From: Tricholomella constricta
Taxonomy: Eukaryota > Basidiomycota > Agaricomycetes > Agaricales > Lyophyllaceae
Length of the DNA stretch: 64,000 bases
NCBI GenBank assembly: GCA_013368375.1
Contig: JAACJP010000003.1
Span: forward strand, 248,001 to 312,000
Reading direction: 5' to 3'
Shown piece by piece: positions 9,778-21,500 of this stretch (within the stretch, counting starts at the first letter, position 1; each line of letters starts with the position of its first letter). Made by a program: the position numbers and the translations under genes. Under the pieces are notes generated by a model. It did no database searches and had not been told where the DNA came from. It saw nothing but the letters and a program-made list of their open reading frames with translations.

Positions 9778-10014
9778 TGTAAGGGTTGTGACTGGGTGAC
9801 ACTGGAGTATATCATGCCGGATACTTATTCCCACGGGCTCTAGTTTTTACCATTGCTTTACTTTCACTATGCCTGTGTTGCTCGCTCTTCTCACTATAGA
9901 ATTGGATCAAACACACTTGTGACTGAAGCTAGGACCTCAAGACTCAACAATCTTACAATTGGATCAAACACACTTGTGACTGAAGCTAGGACCTCAAGAC
10001 TCAACAATCTTACA
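9778..10014 (+). repeat. 3' LTR of the left element plus a 57-bp duplicated LTR end
   Basis: The 3' LTR ends at 9957. The last 57 bp of the LTR (ATTGGATCAAAC through CTTACA) are then repeated directly at 9958-10014. The target duplication ATGTT comes only after this extra piece, so it is part of the inserted or later rearranged element and not of the host gene. Confidence 0.88.
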
Positions 10015-10073
10015 ATGTTAGTGGAGGCTCCTCAGTCTCATTGAGATGCCCAGAAGAATGTGAGTGCCCTCAT

Positions 10074-11814
10074 TGTAAGATTGTTGAGTCTTGAGGTCCT
10101 AGCTTCAGTCACAAGTGTGTTTGATCCAATTCTATAGTGAGAAGAGCGAGCAACACAGGCGTAGTGAAAGTAAAGCAATGGTAAAAACTAGAGCCCGTGG
10201 GAATAAGTATCCGGCATGATATACTCCAGTGTCACCCAGTCACAACCCTTACATTCTCCCCCTCTAGAATTAGCCCCAAGGATGACTCTATCTGAAGAAA
10301 AGATGGTGGAAGGGAAAGGGTGACGAAAAAAGGAAAAGAAAATGGTTGTACCTGGTAAAACACTACCTAAAGAGTCCATCAGGTAACCAAATGAAAAAGG
10401 GGGTCATCCATCGTCCAGTTGAGTGAAAACATGTCGGAGTAATTACTCCAAAGGCCCCACCCCCAAGCATGACCTGGGGCTGACGAGGGAATCAGAGGAG
10501 GCACGGAGGGAACCGATGTTAGATGCTCCCAAGGCCTCTCAACGAAAGAACCAAAGATAGGGCTCGTATGGAACGAATGATAGTCGCATTGACAGGGTGA
10601 TGGACAACCGGTAGAAAGGAGGTGGTCCAGTACCCGGGGTGAGCGAGAGCGTGTCGGAGGAATTACCACAAAGACCCACCCCCAAGCGTGGCCTGGGGCT
10701 GACGAGGGAATCAGAGGAGGCGCGGAGGGAACCAATGGTAGATGCTCCCAAGGCCTCTCAACGAAAGAACCAGAGATAGGGCGCATATGTAACGACCGCT
10801 GCTCGGTGTCAACGAGAGTGATGGACGATGGTGGATTGGGGACGGAAACACCGTGGAATACCTAGAGGATATACCTCAGAGTACATCTCCAGCCTATGCA
10901 TGGAGGAAAATGCGGATACTTCAAGGTCCCATGCAATAAAGCACCAAGGGGTGAGTAGCAAAGGCACTGCAGAGGATGATGACCAGATTTCAGAGCAACC
11001 AATATGAATGATGGTAGGAGGGTATGGGGAGGTAAAAGAGGCCCAAAATGCGAAGAGAATGAGCCCAGAACCAACCCAAGGTGGTGGGAGATGGTTGGGG
11101 TAGGAGGGATGGGGATAAAAGCACCAGAACGGGTGCAGGATGCGAACCGTGGCGCGGATAGCTGTAGACCTGGGTATCGACGGAAAGCAGCAGCCAAGGG
11201 CTACGCAGCGAACTTGGAATCGAAGGAATCGGCACAGTAGGTCGCGAGATATCAGCCAGACAATGTCAAAACATGAAAAGCAATGGTGAGGGGGAAGGAG
11301 TTGGCAGAAATGGATGATCCAGGGGTCAAAATGTGCGCAACAGTGAGGGCCGCATCCACGCAGTATTGGCCCAAGAGATACGCGCCTTCGTTCCAAAGAT
11401 ATGACCCAAACTTCCTGCCACATCATCACCACCCCACCAGGCCCAGTCCCAAACCTCTACCACTCTCCACCCAATCCTTCCAGCAACCAGTAGGACTGGA
11501 AAGCGAACTGAATCACTGCCCAGAGAAGCCTAGAAAGGTGGATAGTCGTCCAGAGAACAGCTCAGAAAGCTGTGGGTGCTGTGCCAGCAGGTCTCTCCAC
11601 TATAGCCCCAGAGAGGCTGGGAAACACAAAAAAGTGTAAGATTGTTGAGTCTTGAGGTCCTAGCTTCAGTCACAAGTGTGTTTGATCCAATTCTATAGTG
11701 AGAAGAGCGAGCAACACAGGCGTAGTGAAAGTAAAGCAATGGTAAAAACTAGAGCCCGTGGGAATAAGTATCCGGCATGATATACTCCAGTGTCACCCAG
11801 TCACAACCCTTACA
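10074..11814 (-). mobile_element. Non-autonomous LTR element, right copy in inverted orientation (1741 bp)
   Basis: This is the same family as the left copy, on the minus strand, with LTRs at 10074-10253 and 11635-11814 that appear identical to each other. It is flanked by its own 5-bp target duplication, CTCAT, at 10069-10073 and 11815-11819. It sits in an intron of the broken HNH-like gene, 49 bp from the left element's target duplication. Identical LTRs suggest that it is the younger of the two insertions. The interior carries no transposition proteins. Confidence 0.9.
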
Positions 11815-12606
11815 CTCATTGTCATGTCTTTCTCTCATAAATCATCAACTCCCCTGAGGCCTTGATTCGGGACAGCTTTTGTTGCATTGTCCTGGGATTT
11901 TTTAAAAAAATATAGTAGAAAATGATAAAGAGCTGGAGAAAATGTCCTATGAAGAGGGCTGGACCTTGACTGCAACAAATTGTGCACATATATTCGCTGA
12001 ATCCACCAACAAGGATATTTCTGGTGCCAACGAGGACAGTAACAAGATATGCTTCTCGTACTTTAGTTGATGTCTGGTCATCAATATTGGGGCACGTAGC
12101 ATTACCACACCACTTCTATGTGGGCTGTCATGGATTGCTTTGGCTACCAACGGATTCCTTCTGACCTCAATGGCAACAATGTCCATCGTCTGGAAAACAT
12201 TTTGACATTGGATGTTGGTGTGCACTGTTTGTTTGATGAGTTCAAGAAATTCTTGTTTGAGCCTACAGTGAGTAGAATTATTATACAATGTGCACCGCGC
12301 TCGGTCTGAAAGTTCCAGGACACACCCAATACCTACAAGCTCACTTCGCTGAGTCCAAGATACATTGCCCAACATTATAAGACTATTATGACCTTGACAA
12401 CCTCAGATCCCAAGAAACTTCCGCTTCCATCACCAGAATACCTCAGTATTCATGCTGCATGCGCTAAAGTCGCCCACCTTTCAGGAGCCGGCGATCATAT
12501 TGACAAAGTCTTGAGGGAGCTCGAAGATACCAAAGTTTTATCCAAGGATGGTGCTTCTGCGGAGGCACTCGAACACACCCTCCTTCTGTTAAGTCAGCGA
12601 ATTTGA

Positions 12607-12726
12607 GTCTTCTGAGGTTGTCAGTTCTTTTGAGGACTGTTATTCCCTGTCCTGAAGCCTTGTCGAGGTCGGGCAAGCTTGGACACCGAAACATTCAATT
12701 AATCTACATTGTACTAGTAATGCTCT
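12607..12726. other. Spacer between the HNH-like pseudogene and the tandem DNA transposon
   Basis: The 120 bp contain no feature that I can support, apart from the CTCT at 12723-12726 that directly precedes the transposon end and reappears between the two transposon copies. Confidence 0.5.
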
Positions 12727-15700
12727 CGGCGGTTTAACTATAGGTGTGGAGCTTTTAGGTCCTAACTGAGTTTGAAAAACCTACCCGTTTTAGATGTCTT
12801 GGACGTAACGGATACGGCAACAGCTTCTGGACGCAACACTGGCAAACTCATCGACAGCTCAGGTTCACGCAGATTCAAGAACATCAGAAAATCGACAAAT
12901 GGAGCCAGCCAGCGATGGGAACAGCCAACCCACGAAACGGCCCGTCGGAAGACCAAAAGGCTCCAAAAACAAGCCTCGACCTGACACAGTCGTCACAGAA
13001 AAGCGGCCTGTTGGACGCCCGAAAGGTTCGAAGAACAAGTCCAAACGAAGTGGTACGGCCGACAAGAACGCGGCGCAGCTAGGCGGCGAGCAGCCTTTGG
13101 GTAATGGTATGTTCCACTCACATTTTCGAACTGTATTGACCGAATTTTTTCAGATGCTGCGTTGGCAGAAAAAACTTGTGCAGATGATGCTGGGCCTCGC
13201 AATCCCATTCCGCCTTTGCCCAACCCTGGTGAGTCTATTTCTCTCATGTCTGGGATTTTTGTACATGTCTGATCCTGTTCTTTAGCTGATAAAGGTATTG
13301 ATGATTCACTCGGTGCTGCGGCATTGCCTCTGGGTGACGATGAGGCCGACGACTTTTTCAGTGTCGGCGTCAATCTTACGGGTTCGTTGGTGCATTTGTA
13401 CATATCTTATAGATGTGTCTAACAGTTGGGTTAGCTTCATCTGGGCCCGAGCTACAAGTCAACGATCCCAATCCTGCTGGCAATGCAGAGTCAAGTGAAG
13501 GTGAGGAACCAATACATCGAATATATCAGCTTGCTCATGGAAAAATAGAGTATCCAGCAGAAGCAACGCTCTCGGGAGTTCCACCATTGCCCTCGAGTGG
13601 TCAACCTGCGTTTCCCGTACCCGAGGACATAGAGGATCCGAACGAGAGGCAATTTTTCTGCGAGGCGGGTCCAGATGGGAATGAACTGCATATGGTTGGT
13701 GCGCTTGCATTTGAAGTAGCATCACCATCTCTAGAACAGGGTACGTGCGAGTTACACTGCGAATGTTTTTTCTTGCTAACAAGCATTTTCAGACACCCTG
13801 GCCTGTGCCGAGGGCAATGTCGCCACATCCCCTCCTAGAGACGTACCACCTTTCCCAGAAGATATGCCATGTCAAACAAACAGCGGTGACATCGCCACGT
13901 CACGCCCATTAGCATACATGTCGACCCGCCACAGTGAGATGTCCGGTTCTCCCAATGACATCCCAGCCATCTCGGCCCCTTCGAACGACACCTCCGCTAG
14001 TTGCTCCGGTAAAACTGTGGCCGCCGATGTGGTCGAAGCACTTAGCACTGCAGACCTTGATGACGAGGGTGACAACTACAACTTTGACACACTGAATGCT
14101 GGGTTGAATGATATTGTTGGCGAGTTTGATGATACCGATTTTTCTGAGGAATTCCAGCCTCTACCAGATGACGACGACTCTGGTCTTCAACCTTCATCTG
14201 AACTAAATCCTCCTGTTCCCAACCTGCATGCACCACCAACCGAGAAATCGGGGTCAAAAAAACTTCGACCAACACTTCCTGAGTCACTCGGCAGCAGCTA
14301 TAAGGACATCTGTCTCCGTCTTCGAAAGGAAATTATGACAAATCCATCCCGCCGACCTTCGTGCTACGATGCTGGGCATTTCCACATCCAGGACAAAGCC
14401 CCATTTTTCGCTGCATCACACGTATTTCAACTTTCGCCATCTATCTTTTACAAGCCGCATTTCTTCGTATGGCTTCCCCACATCTTCGCAAAAATTCCCT
14501 GTCCCGCTTGCAAGAAGGCCGGCCGTCGAAACAAACATGGGCATACCGTGTTCCTTCGTCTGCTGGGGTGGCCACGGGCTCCACGCCGCGTCATCGACGT
14601 GGAGTATAACATCTACATAGTTGGATACCGATATAATTGTGGCCATCCTGACTGTGGAAGGACGTACCAAAGTACAACACCGGATATCCTGAATGTTCTG
14701 GCTCCTCCTCTCGCAGCCCAGTTCTCATTTCATCTCACGTACCGCTGCGGGCTGACGGATCGACTCGCTGCCCTCCTGCGGGCATCATTTCAAAGAGGCC
14801 AAGGGCCTCATCCTTTTACTGAGATGATTCGAACATTTCATATTCGGTATTTTGAGGTGCTAGAGGCTCAGTACCTAGAGTGGGTGAAGATTCGGGCAAA
14901 CTCGTCGATCACAGGGTTACTCAAACCACATGAACATTTCTCTGCATGGGATGATCTGACGGGATATGGAGGATATGTCCCTTCTGCCGGATTCTTTCGA
15001 GCGTTTTATGACAACTTCGTCGAGTCACACGCCCACGAAATTGACCAGCAAATGTCAATGCTTTCTGCGCGCATTCTATGCATTGATCATAGCCACAAGG
15101 TATTTATATATTTTGGACCTCAGTGAACGACAAGACTGAGAATTTTATCAGGTTCCGAAGCACCTTGGAAAAGTGGGCGGTGAACCTGTATTTGGTGCGC
15201 TACATACAACCGTAAATGAGTACACCGAAATTCGCCAGATGACTTTCACCCCAACAAAGGCCCACAATCAGTGCATGCCCCCGATTGCTAACATTCCCCA
15301 TTCCCTGCGCAAATACGGCCATGGCGATGTTGAGGCTATATTCACAGACTCCGTCACAGACAAGAATGAGCTGGAACGCGTCATTCCGTCACTCAAACAC
15401 GATGTTGTATCGTGTCCTGCTTTATCAACTTTTCCCGAGCTGGATATCCCATCCGATTGGAGCTACACCACTCTCCAGTCAACGTACCAAATCAACACGC
15501 ACTTGAACATCATCATGGAAGGCTTGGATAAGCTTCCAGAAAGTGAATCTCTCTCTCTCGCAATGGATATGGAGTGGTCAGTGGACCGTGCAAATGGGAT
15601 TTTCGGGCGGGTCGCAGTCGTTTCTATAGCCTTCAACAAATGTATATATTTGATTCAGGTAAGGTTCTCGTCTCTTGTAATATTTTTTAATCTAAGCAGA

Positions 15701-18580
15701 TTTGGACATTATAGCTTTCTTGCTTTGTGCATGACGATGGTTATCTACATCCCCCACATGCACTCGTCGCGCTCCTCAGGAGCTCTCGCATCAAAAAAGT
15801 TGGTGTTCACGTCAAGGCTGACCTCACTCGCCTCTTCAAGGACTGCGGGTTTGGAAAGGACGACCTTCCATTTGTTGGTGCAGTGGAGCTCGGTGCTATT
15901 GCGAAACAACGTAGCATAGCAAAGCATGCCAACGTCAGCCTTGCTGACCTTACAGCTTTCGTTCTTCGCCGGTATCTTCCAAAAGACGAGGATGTTCGCG
16001 TGAGCAACACTTGGGATAACGCTGAGTTATCTCCACGTCAGCAGAAATATGCAGCCCTTGACGTTTTTGCTACCTGGACCATTTTCGACACCTTCTCGTA
16101 TAATCCTGTTGGCCTTCCAGTTACTCCGTCAACTGCAGCAGGGACTCGCGTAAAAATCGTATCGCGCGATCAGACCTCTACCGTTGCCTATGGCTTCATT
16201 TCTCCTGACCGGCCTACGCACATGAACACCGTCAAGGTCACCAAATCTCATGTAATCGTGAACGTGACGACAATTATACAGGGCGGCTATCTCATACACG
16301 GAGACCTCCTGAAATCGAAACAAGATACACCATTGCACAAAATCTCCTCAGGCGGCGAAACATTTTCACTTCTTTGCTTCACAAAGGATGTTCAGGTCAC
16401 CGACAATTTACCTCCTGGTCCAAATCCTTCTCGATCTGCACCCCTTCCGCCGCTGCCCTATGTCTCTCCTACACCTGCCTATCTGGAGTCACCGACCGAC
16501 GGTCAGCCACCAAGTCATTCTGACGACGCTCATGCAGAACATCATGAGATAGGAATGTGGCCGGCTAGTATGCCTTATGATGTCGAAGAAGAGCAGTCTG
16601 TGAAGGATTCGAAGAGAGATTCATCAAGTGCAGCAACAGCCCAAAATGTGCTCGAAGATCCGTCTCTTACCTACATTGACACTGAAATTCGAACACGAGT
16701 CTACGGAGATCTCTGGCATCTCATGGACCAGTTCAAAATACCCCTCCATCATGGTCTTCGCCGCCCATTTGCTCGTGCACTTCGTGATGCACTCTTTCTT
16801 CCCGATCCAGACGACAAGGCCAAACTTGAAGCTGTTCTGGCCAAGCGCAATATTTCATGGGATCAAATTGTTTTATGGCGGTCTGAATGGGTCTGGCGTC
16901 GTGTTAGACGTTTTGTTCCTCGTCCCGACATCCTTTATCAGCGTGTTTCTGAGGTGCTCTCTGTCTTTGGTCCTTTGAAAGACGCGAAGACGGGACAACC
17001 TCTCTTCAACGAGGCATCCTGGAAAAAGGCCGAAAATGTGCTCAAGAACATTCGCCTTGGATTTTATTCTGATCCCCCACATATCGAGCTGTTTATGTCA
17101 CACGGGACTGATCAGGATGGGCTTTCACTGTATCGCTGCATTCGTGGCACTAATCATGTTGAAGGCGGTGTTCATCAAAATATAGTGAAGCGATTTGGAT
17201 CATACAACGCCTCTCCACGTTTCGCTGTCAATCTAATGCGTGACTATTCCTTGTGCCACAATTTAAAGGTACGCCAGATCAAATTTTGCAGTCAGAGCAT
17301 TGCTAATTAGATATTCTACTCAAGGTTGGGACCTTCAATCGTACAGGAAAAGCCTATCGTGGGTCCTTCGATGTCTGGACGCTGAATAGGCTATCTCGCC
17401 TCAGAGATCAAACTCGAGAAATGTTCTCTCACGCCTGGCGCTCATCTGAACAAGGATGGGTGAACGGAGACGATTATGAACCATCGTCGGAAACTTTCGG
17501 TATTCTGCCTCTCGGCGACGCAACAAGGGATCAACTTGGAATGCTTGACTTCAATTCGCGCTTCGCCACACAACAGAAAATGTGTCATTCGCACCTCGCG
17601 TCGCTTCAGAATACTCGCATTGCTATCCTACCAGTTCACACACCAAATGAACGGGCGCTATTTTCGTTACTCCTACGACGGCATACAAGTTCGACTCAAC
17701 CACACTGGGTTACTTTGACGTCTGAATGGTCGGGACACTGCGATGGGAAGACAATTTTTTATAAAGTGCGTGTTTCTTTATCTTTTGGCTATCTTTTCTA
17801 ATGATTGCGACAGCTCCCTGAACAGCTCAAGAACTACTACAAAACCTGGAGCGAGCTTCGGAACGAACAAAACTCCGTCGAGCAAAACCGTGATGCATAC
17901 AATCTGCTCCACTCATATCTCATCCCCCACGCTGCTGCAATGCCAACAATCCCCGTTCAAAATCCTTCATCTCTTGCCGACGCCATGGACAAAGAAAAAC
18001 GAGTAACCCACGATCCCGAGGTCAACGAGTGGGAAATATCAAATCTTCTCGGGCGCTCAAGCAGCACACAATTTGCCATTCAATTTTCCTACATTCAAGA
18101 TCCCAAATTAGCCTCTGACATCCATGGTGCAAAGAAGGGTAAGAAGCGTGCGTTCGAGGACACCGCTGATACTACAGTGCCTCCGACAAAGAAGCGCGCA
18201 CCACGCAAGTGTGTTTCGTGTCATCGAACAGATTGCGACGGGAAATGGAACCGAAAAAAATGCACCAAAGTATGTCAACCCATAAGAATTCACCGCAGAC
18301 ATTTTCTTATCTTTCTCCGAAGACGCCATCCAGTTCGTCATCAACAAATGAAATGTCCAACCTTTCGGGTTACTTTGCTACTGGCCCACTTACCTTGGGC
18401 TGATACGTCTCATGACGAGTTTCGGAGGGGTACGGTTATCATTACTATCTTTTCTACTTTCGTATCATTCTTTGGAAACTGTCAGCGACGTAGAGTATGA
18501 TCTCCTCCTCGTCCCTCCCCCAAATTAATTAATTAATTTAATTAATTTCTGGGAGGTCTACACCTATAGTTACACCGCCG
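12727..18580 (+). mobile_element. DNA transposon with exonuclease-bearing transposase, copy 1 (5854 bp)
   Basis: The left end CGGCGGTTTAACTATAGGTG and the right end, read on the other strand as CGGCGGTGTAACTATAGGTG, form terminal inverted repeats of about 23 bp. A single ten-exon gene fills the interior, and an AT-rich tract of repeated TTAA units (about 18521-18547) precedes the right end. CTCT stands on both sides of this copy (12723-12726 and 18581-18584). The TIRs and a candidate DDE core identify a cut-and-paste type element. I cannot assign it to a named superfamily. Confidence 0.88.
12899..18403 (+). CDS. Candidate DDE transposase with internal DEDDy 3'-5' exonuclease domain, copy 1
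   Basis: Ten exons join in frame to 1684 codons: 12899-13106, 13154-13228, 13286-13381, 13435-13740, 13793-15099, 15152-15658, 15715-17268, 17325-17765, 17814-18269 and 18299-18403. The N-terminus carries two AT-hook-like repeats (KRPVGRPKGSKNK), followed by a long acidic linker. A zinc-ribbon-like unit follows near residues 460-520 (CPAC, then CGHPDC). A candidate catalytic core has D in CIDHSHKVPK (about 660), D in IFTDSVTDKNELE (about 730) and E in GTNHVEGGVHQ (about 1313). Between the second and third lies an exonuclease domain with Exo I AMDMEWS (about 800), Exo II GVHVKADL (about 865) and Exo III YAALDVFAT (about 945), as in RNase D/WRN-like nucleases. A C-x2-C-x4-C-x8-C knuckle lies near 1630. 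The motifs are seen; the transposase role is inferred. Confidence 0.82.
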
Positions 18581-18584
18581 CTCT

Positions 18585-21500
18585 CGGCGGTTTAACTATA
18601 GGTGTGGAGCTTTTAGGTCCTAACTGAGTTTGAAAAACCTACCCGTTTTAGATGTCTTGGACGTAACGGATACGGCAACAGCTTCTGGACGCAACACTGG
18701 CAAACTCATCGACAGCTCAGGTTCACGCAGATTCAAGAACATCAGAAAATCGACAAATGGAGCCAGCCAGCGATGGGAACAGCCAACCCACGAAACGGCC
18801 CGTCGGAAGACCAAAAGGCTCCAAAAACAAGCCTCGACCTGACACAGTCGTCACAGAAAAGCGGCCTGTTGGACGCCCGAAAGGTTCGAAGAACAAGTCC
18901 AAACGAAGTGGTACGGCCGACAAGAACGCGGCGCAGCTAGGCGGCGAGCAGCCTTTGGGTAATGGTATGTTCCACTCACATTTTCGAACTGTATTGACCG
19001 AATTTTTTCAGATGCTGCGTTGGCAGAAAAAACTTGTGCAGATGATGCTGGGCCTCGCAATCCCATTCCGCCTTTGCCCAACCCTGGTGAGTCTATTTCT
19101 CTCATGTCTGGGATTTTTGTACATGTCTGATCCTGTTCTTTAGCTGATAAAGGTATTGATGATTCACTCGGTGCTGCGGCATTGCCTCTGGGTGACGATG
19201 AGGCCGACGACTTTTTCAGTGTCGGCGTCAATCTTACGGGTTCGTTGGTGCATTTGTACATATCTTATAGATGTGTCTAACAGTTGGGTTAGCTTCATCT
19301 GGGCCCGAGCTACAAGTCAACGATCCCAATCCTGCTGGCAATGCAGAGTCAAGTGAAGGTGAGGAACCAATACATCGAATATATCAGCTTGCTCATGGAA
19401 AAATAGAGTATCCAGCAGAAGCAACGCTCTCGGGAGTTCCACCATTGCCCTCGAGTGGTCAACCTGCGTTTCCCGTACCCGAGGACATAGAGGATCCGAA
19501 CGAGAGGCAATTTTTCTGCGAGGCGGGTCCAGATGGGAATGAACTGCATATGGTTGGTGCGCTTGCATTTGAAGTAGCATCACCATCTCTAGAACAGGGT
19601 ACGTGCGAGTTACACTGCGAATGTTTTTTCTTGCTAACAAGCATTTTCAGACACCCTGGCCTGTGCCGAGGGCAATGTCGCCACATCCCCTCCTAGAGAC
19701 GTACCACCTTTCCCAGAAGATATGCCATGTCAAACAAACAGCGGTGACATCGCCACGTCACGCCCATTAGCATACATGTCGACCCGCCACAGTGAGATGT
19801 CCGGTTCTCCCAATGACATCCCAGCCATCTCGGCCCCTTCGAACGACACCTCCGCTAGTTGCTCCGGTAAAACTGTGGCCGCCGATGTGGTCGAAGCACT
19901 TAGCACTGCAGACCTTGATGACGAGGGTGACAACTACAACTTTGACACACTGAATGCTGGGTTGAATGATATTGTTGGCGAGTTTGATGATACCGATTTT
20001 TCTGAGGAATTCCAGCCTCTACCAGATGACGACGACTCTGGTCTTCAACCTTCATCTGAACTAAATCCTCCTGTTCCCAACCTGCATGCACCACCAACCG
20101 AGAAATCGGGGTCAAAAAAACTTCGACCAACACTTCCTGAGTCACTCGGCAGCAGCTATAAGGACATCTGTCTCCGTCTTCGAAAGGAAATTATGACAAA
20201 TCCATCCCGCCGACCTTCGTGCTACGATGCTGGGCATTTCCACATCCAGGACAAAGCCCCATTTTTCGCTGCATCACACGTATTTCAACTTTCGCCATCT
20301 ATCTTTTACAAGCCGCATTTCTTCGTATGGCTTCCCCACATCTTCGCAAAAATTCCCTGTCCCGCTTGCAAGAAGGCCGGCCGTCGAAACAAACATGGGC
20401 ATACCGTGTTCCTTCGTCTGCTGGGGTGGCCACGGGCTCCACGCCGCGTCATCGACGTGGAGTATAACATCTACATAGTTGGATACCGATATAATTGTGG
20501 CCATCCTGACTGTGGAAGGACGTACCAAAGTACAACACCGGATATCCTGAATGTTCTGGCTCCTCCTCTCGCAGCCCAGTTCTCATTTCATCTCACGTAC
20601 CGCTGCGGGCTGACGGATCGACTCGCTGCCCTCCTGCGGGCATCATTTCAAAGAGGCCAAGGGCCTCATCCTTTTACTGAGATGATTCGAACATTTCATA
20701 TTCGGTATTTTGAGGTGCTAGAGGCTCAGTACCTAGAGTGGGTGAAGATTCGGGCAAACTCGTCGATCACAGGGTTACTCAAACCACATGAACATTTCTC
20801 TGCATGGGATGATCTGACGGGATATGGAGGATATGTCCCTTCTGCCGGATTCTTTCGAGCGTTTTATGACAACTTCGTCGAGTCACACGCCCACGAAATT
20901 GACCAGCAAATGTCAATGCTTTCTGCGCGCATTCTATGCATTGATCATAGCCACAAGGTATTTATATATTTTGGACCTCAGTGAACGACAAGACTGAGAA
21001 TTTTATCAGGTTCCGAAGCACCTTGGAAAAGTGGGCGGTGAACCTGTATTTGGTGCGCTACATACAACCGTAAATGAGTACACCGAAATTCGCCAGATGA
21101 CTTTCACCCCAACAAAGGCCCACAATCAGTGCATGCCCCCGATTGCTAACATTCCCCATTCCCTGCGCAAATACGGCCATGGCGATGTTGAGGCTATATT
21201 CACAGACTCCGTCACAGACAAGAATGAGCTGGAACGCGTCATTCCGTCACTCAAACACGATGTTGTATCGTGTCCTGCTTTATCAACTTTTCCCGAGCTG
21301 GATATCCCATCCGATTGGAGCTACACCACTCTCCAGTCAACGTACCAAATCAACACGCACTTGAACATCATCATGGAAGGCTTGGATAAGCTTCCAGAAA
21401 GTGAATCTCTCTCTCTCGCAATGGATATGGAGTGGTCAGTGGACCGTGCAAATGGGATTTTCGGGCGGGTCGCAGTCGTTTCTATAGCCTTCAACAAATG

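Larger units (their letters stand above)
8216..9957 (+). mobile_element. Non-autonomous LTR element, left copy (1742 bp)
   Basis: Two 180-bp LTRs (8216-8395 and 9778-9957) begin TGTAAGGG and end CAATCTTACA. A polypurine tract (AGAGGGGGAGAA) precedes the second LTR. The 1.38-kb interior has no gag or pol, only chance ORFs, so the element needs proteins from another family member (TRIM/LARD type). The LTRs differ at two positions that I could see (T/C near 8230 and C/T near 8320). The flanking 5-bp duplication is ATGTT at 8211-8215 and 10015-10019, the latter lying after an extra 57-bp LTR fragment. Confidence 0.88.
7870..12606 (+). pseudogene. HNH-nuclease-like gene broken by two LTR-element insertions
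   Basis: The pieces resemble the large Agaricomycete family of HNH-nuclease-domain proteins. An N-terminal exon (about 7930-8079) is followed by a GT-AG intron and by a second exon containing SWPSFDTHKAMIMG, which is cut at 8215 by the first LTR element. The host reading resumes at 10015 with MLVEAPQSH, then an in-frame TGA, then DAQKN and a 5' splice site, and the second LTR element sits inside that intron. After 11819 the intron ends and the core continues with ALIRDSFCC, TATNCAHIFAEST and, after another stop or shift near 12040-12110, LENILTLDVGVHCLFDEF. The C-terminus (12388-12606) reads LPLPSPEYLSIHAACAKVAH. The gene must be non-functional because of the insertions and internal stops. 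The true 5' end was not found. Confidence 0.8.

Noticed and set aside
8391..11639. ORFs of 60-207 codons that recur in both LTR-element copies
   Set aside because: They occur in both copies only because the copies are nearly identical. They lack domains, overlap each other on both strands and show no gag or pol motifs.
8216..11814. A single foldback transposon or palindromic replication event
   Set aside because: Each arm has its own LTR pair and its own, different 5-bp target duplication, which fits two separate insertions better.
13501..13548. A definite 48-nt intron in exon 4 of the transposase gene
   Set aside because: It has GT-AG ends, but its length is a multiple of three and it has no stop in frame. 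It can be retained or removed without a shift, so it was left as coding in the model.
12772..14670. Several separate small genes in the transposon (for example the frames at 12772, 14361 and 13413)
   Set aside because: They are other-frame shadows or unspliced pieces. Ten exons join in one frame to a single long protein.
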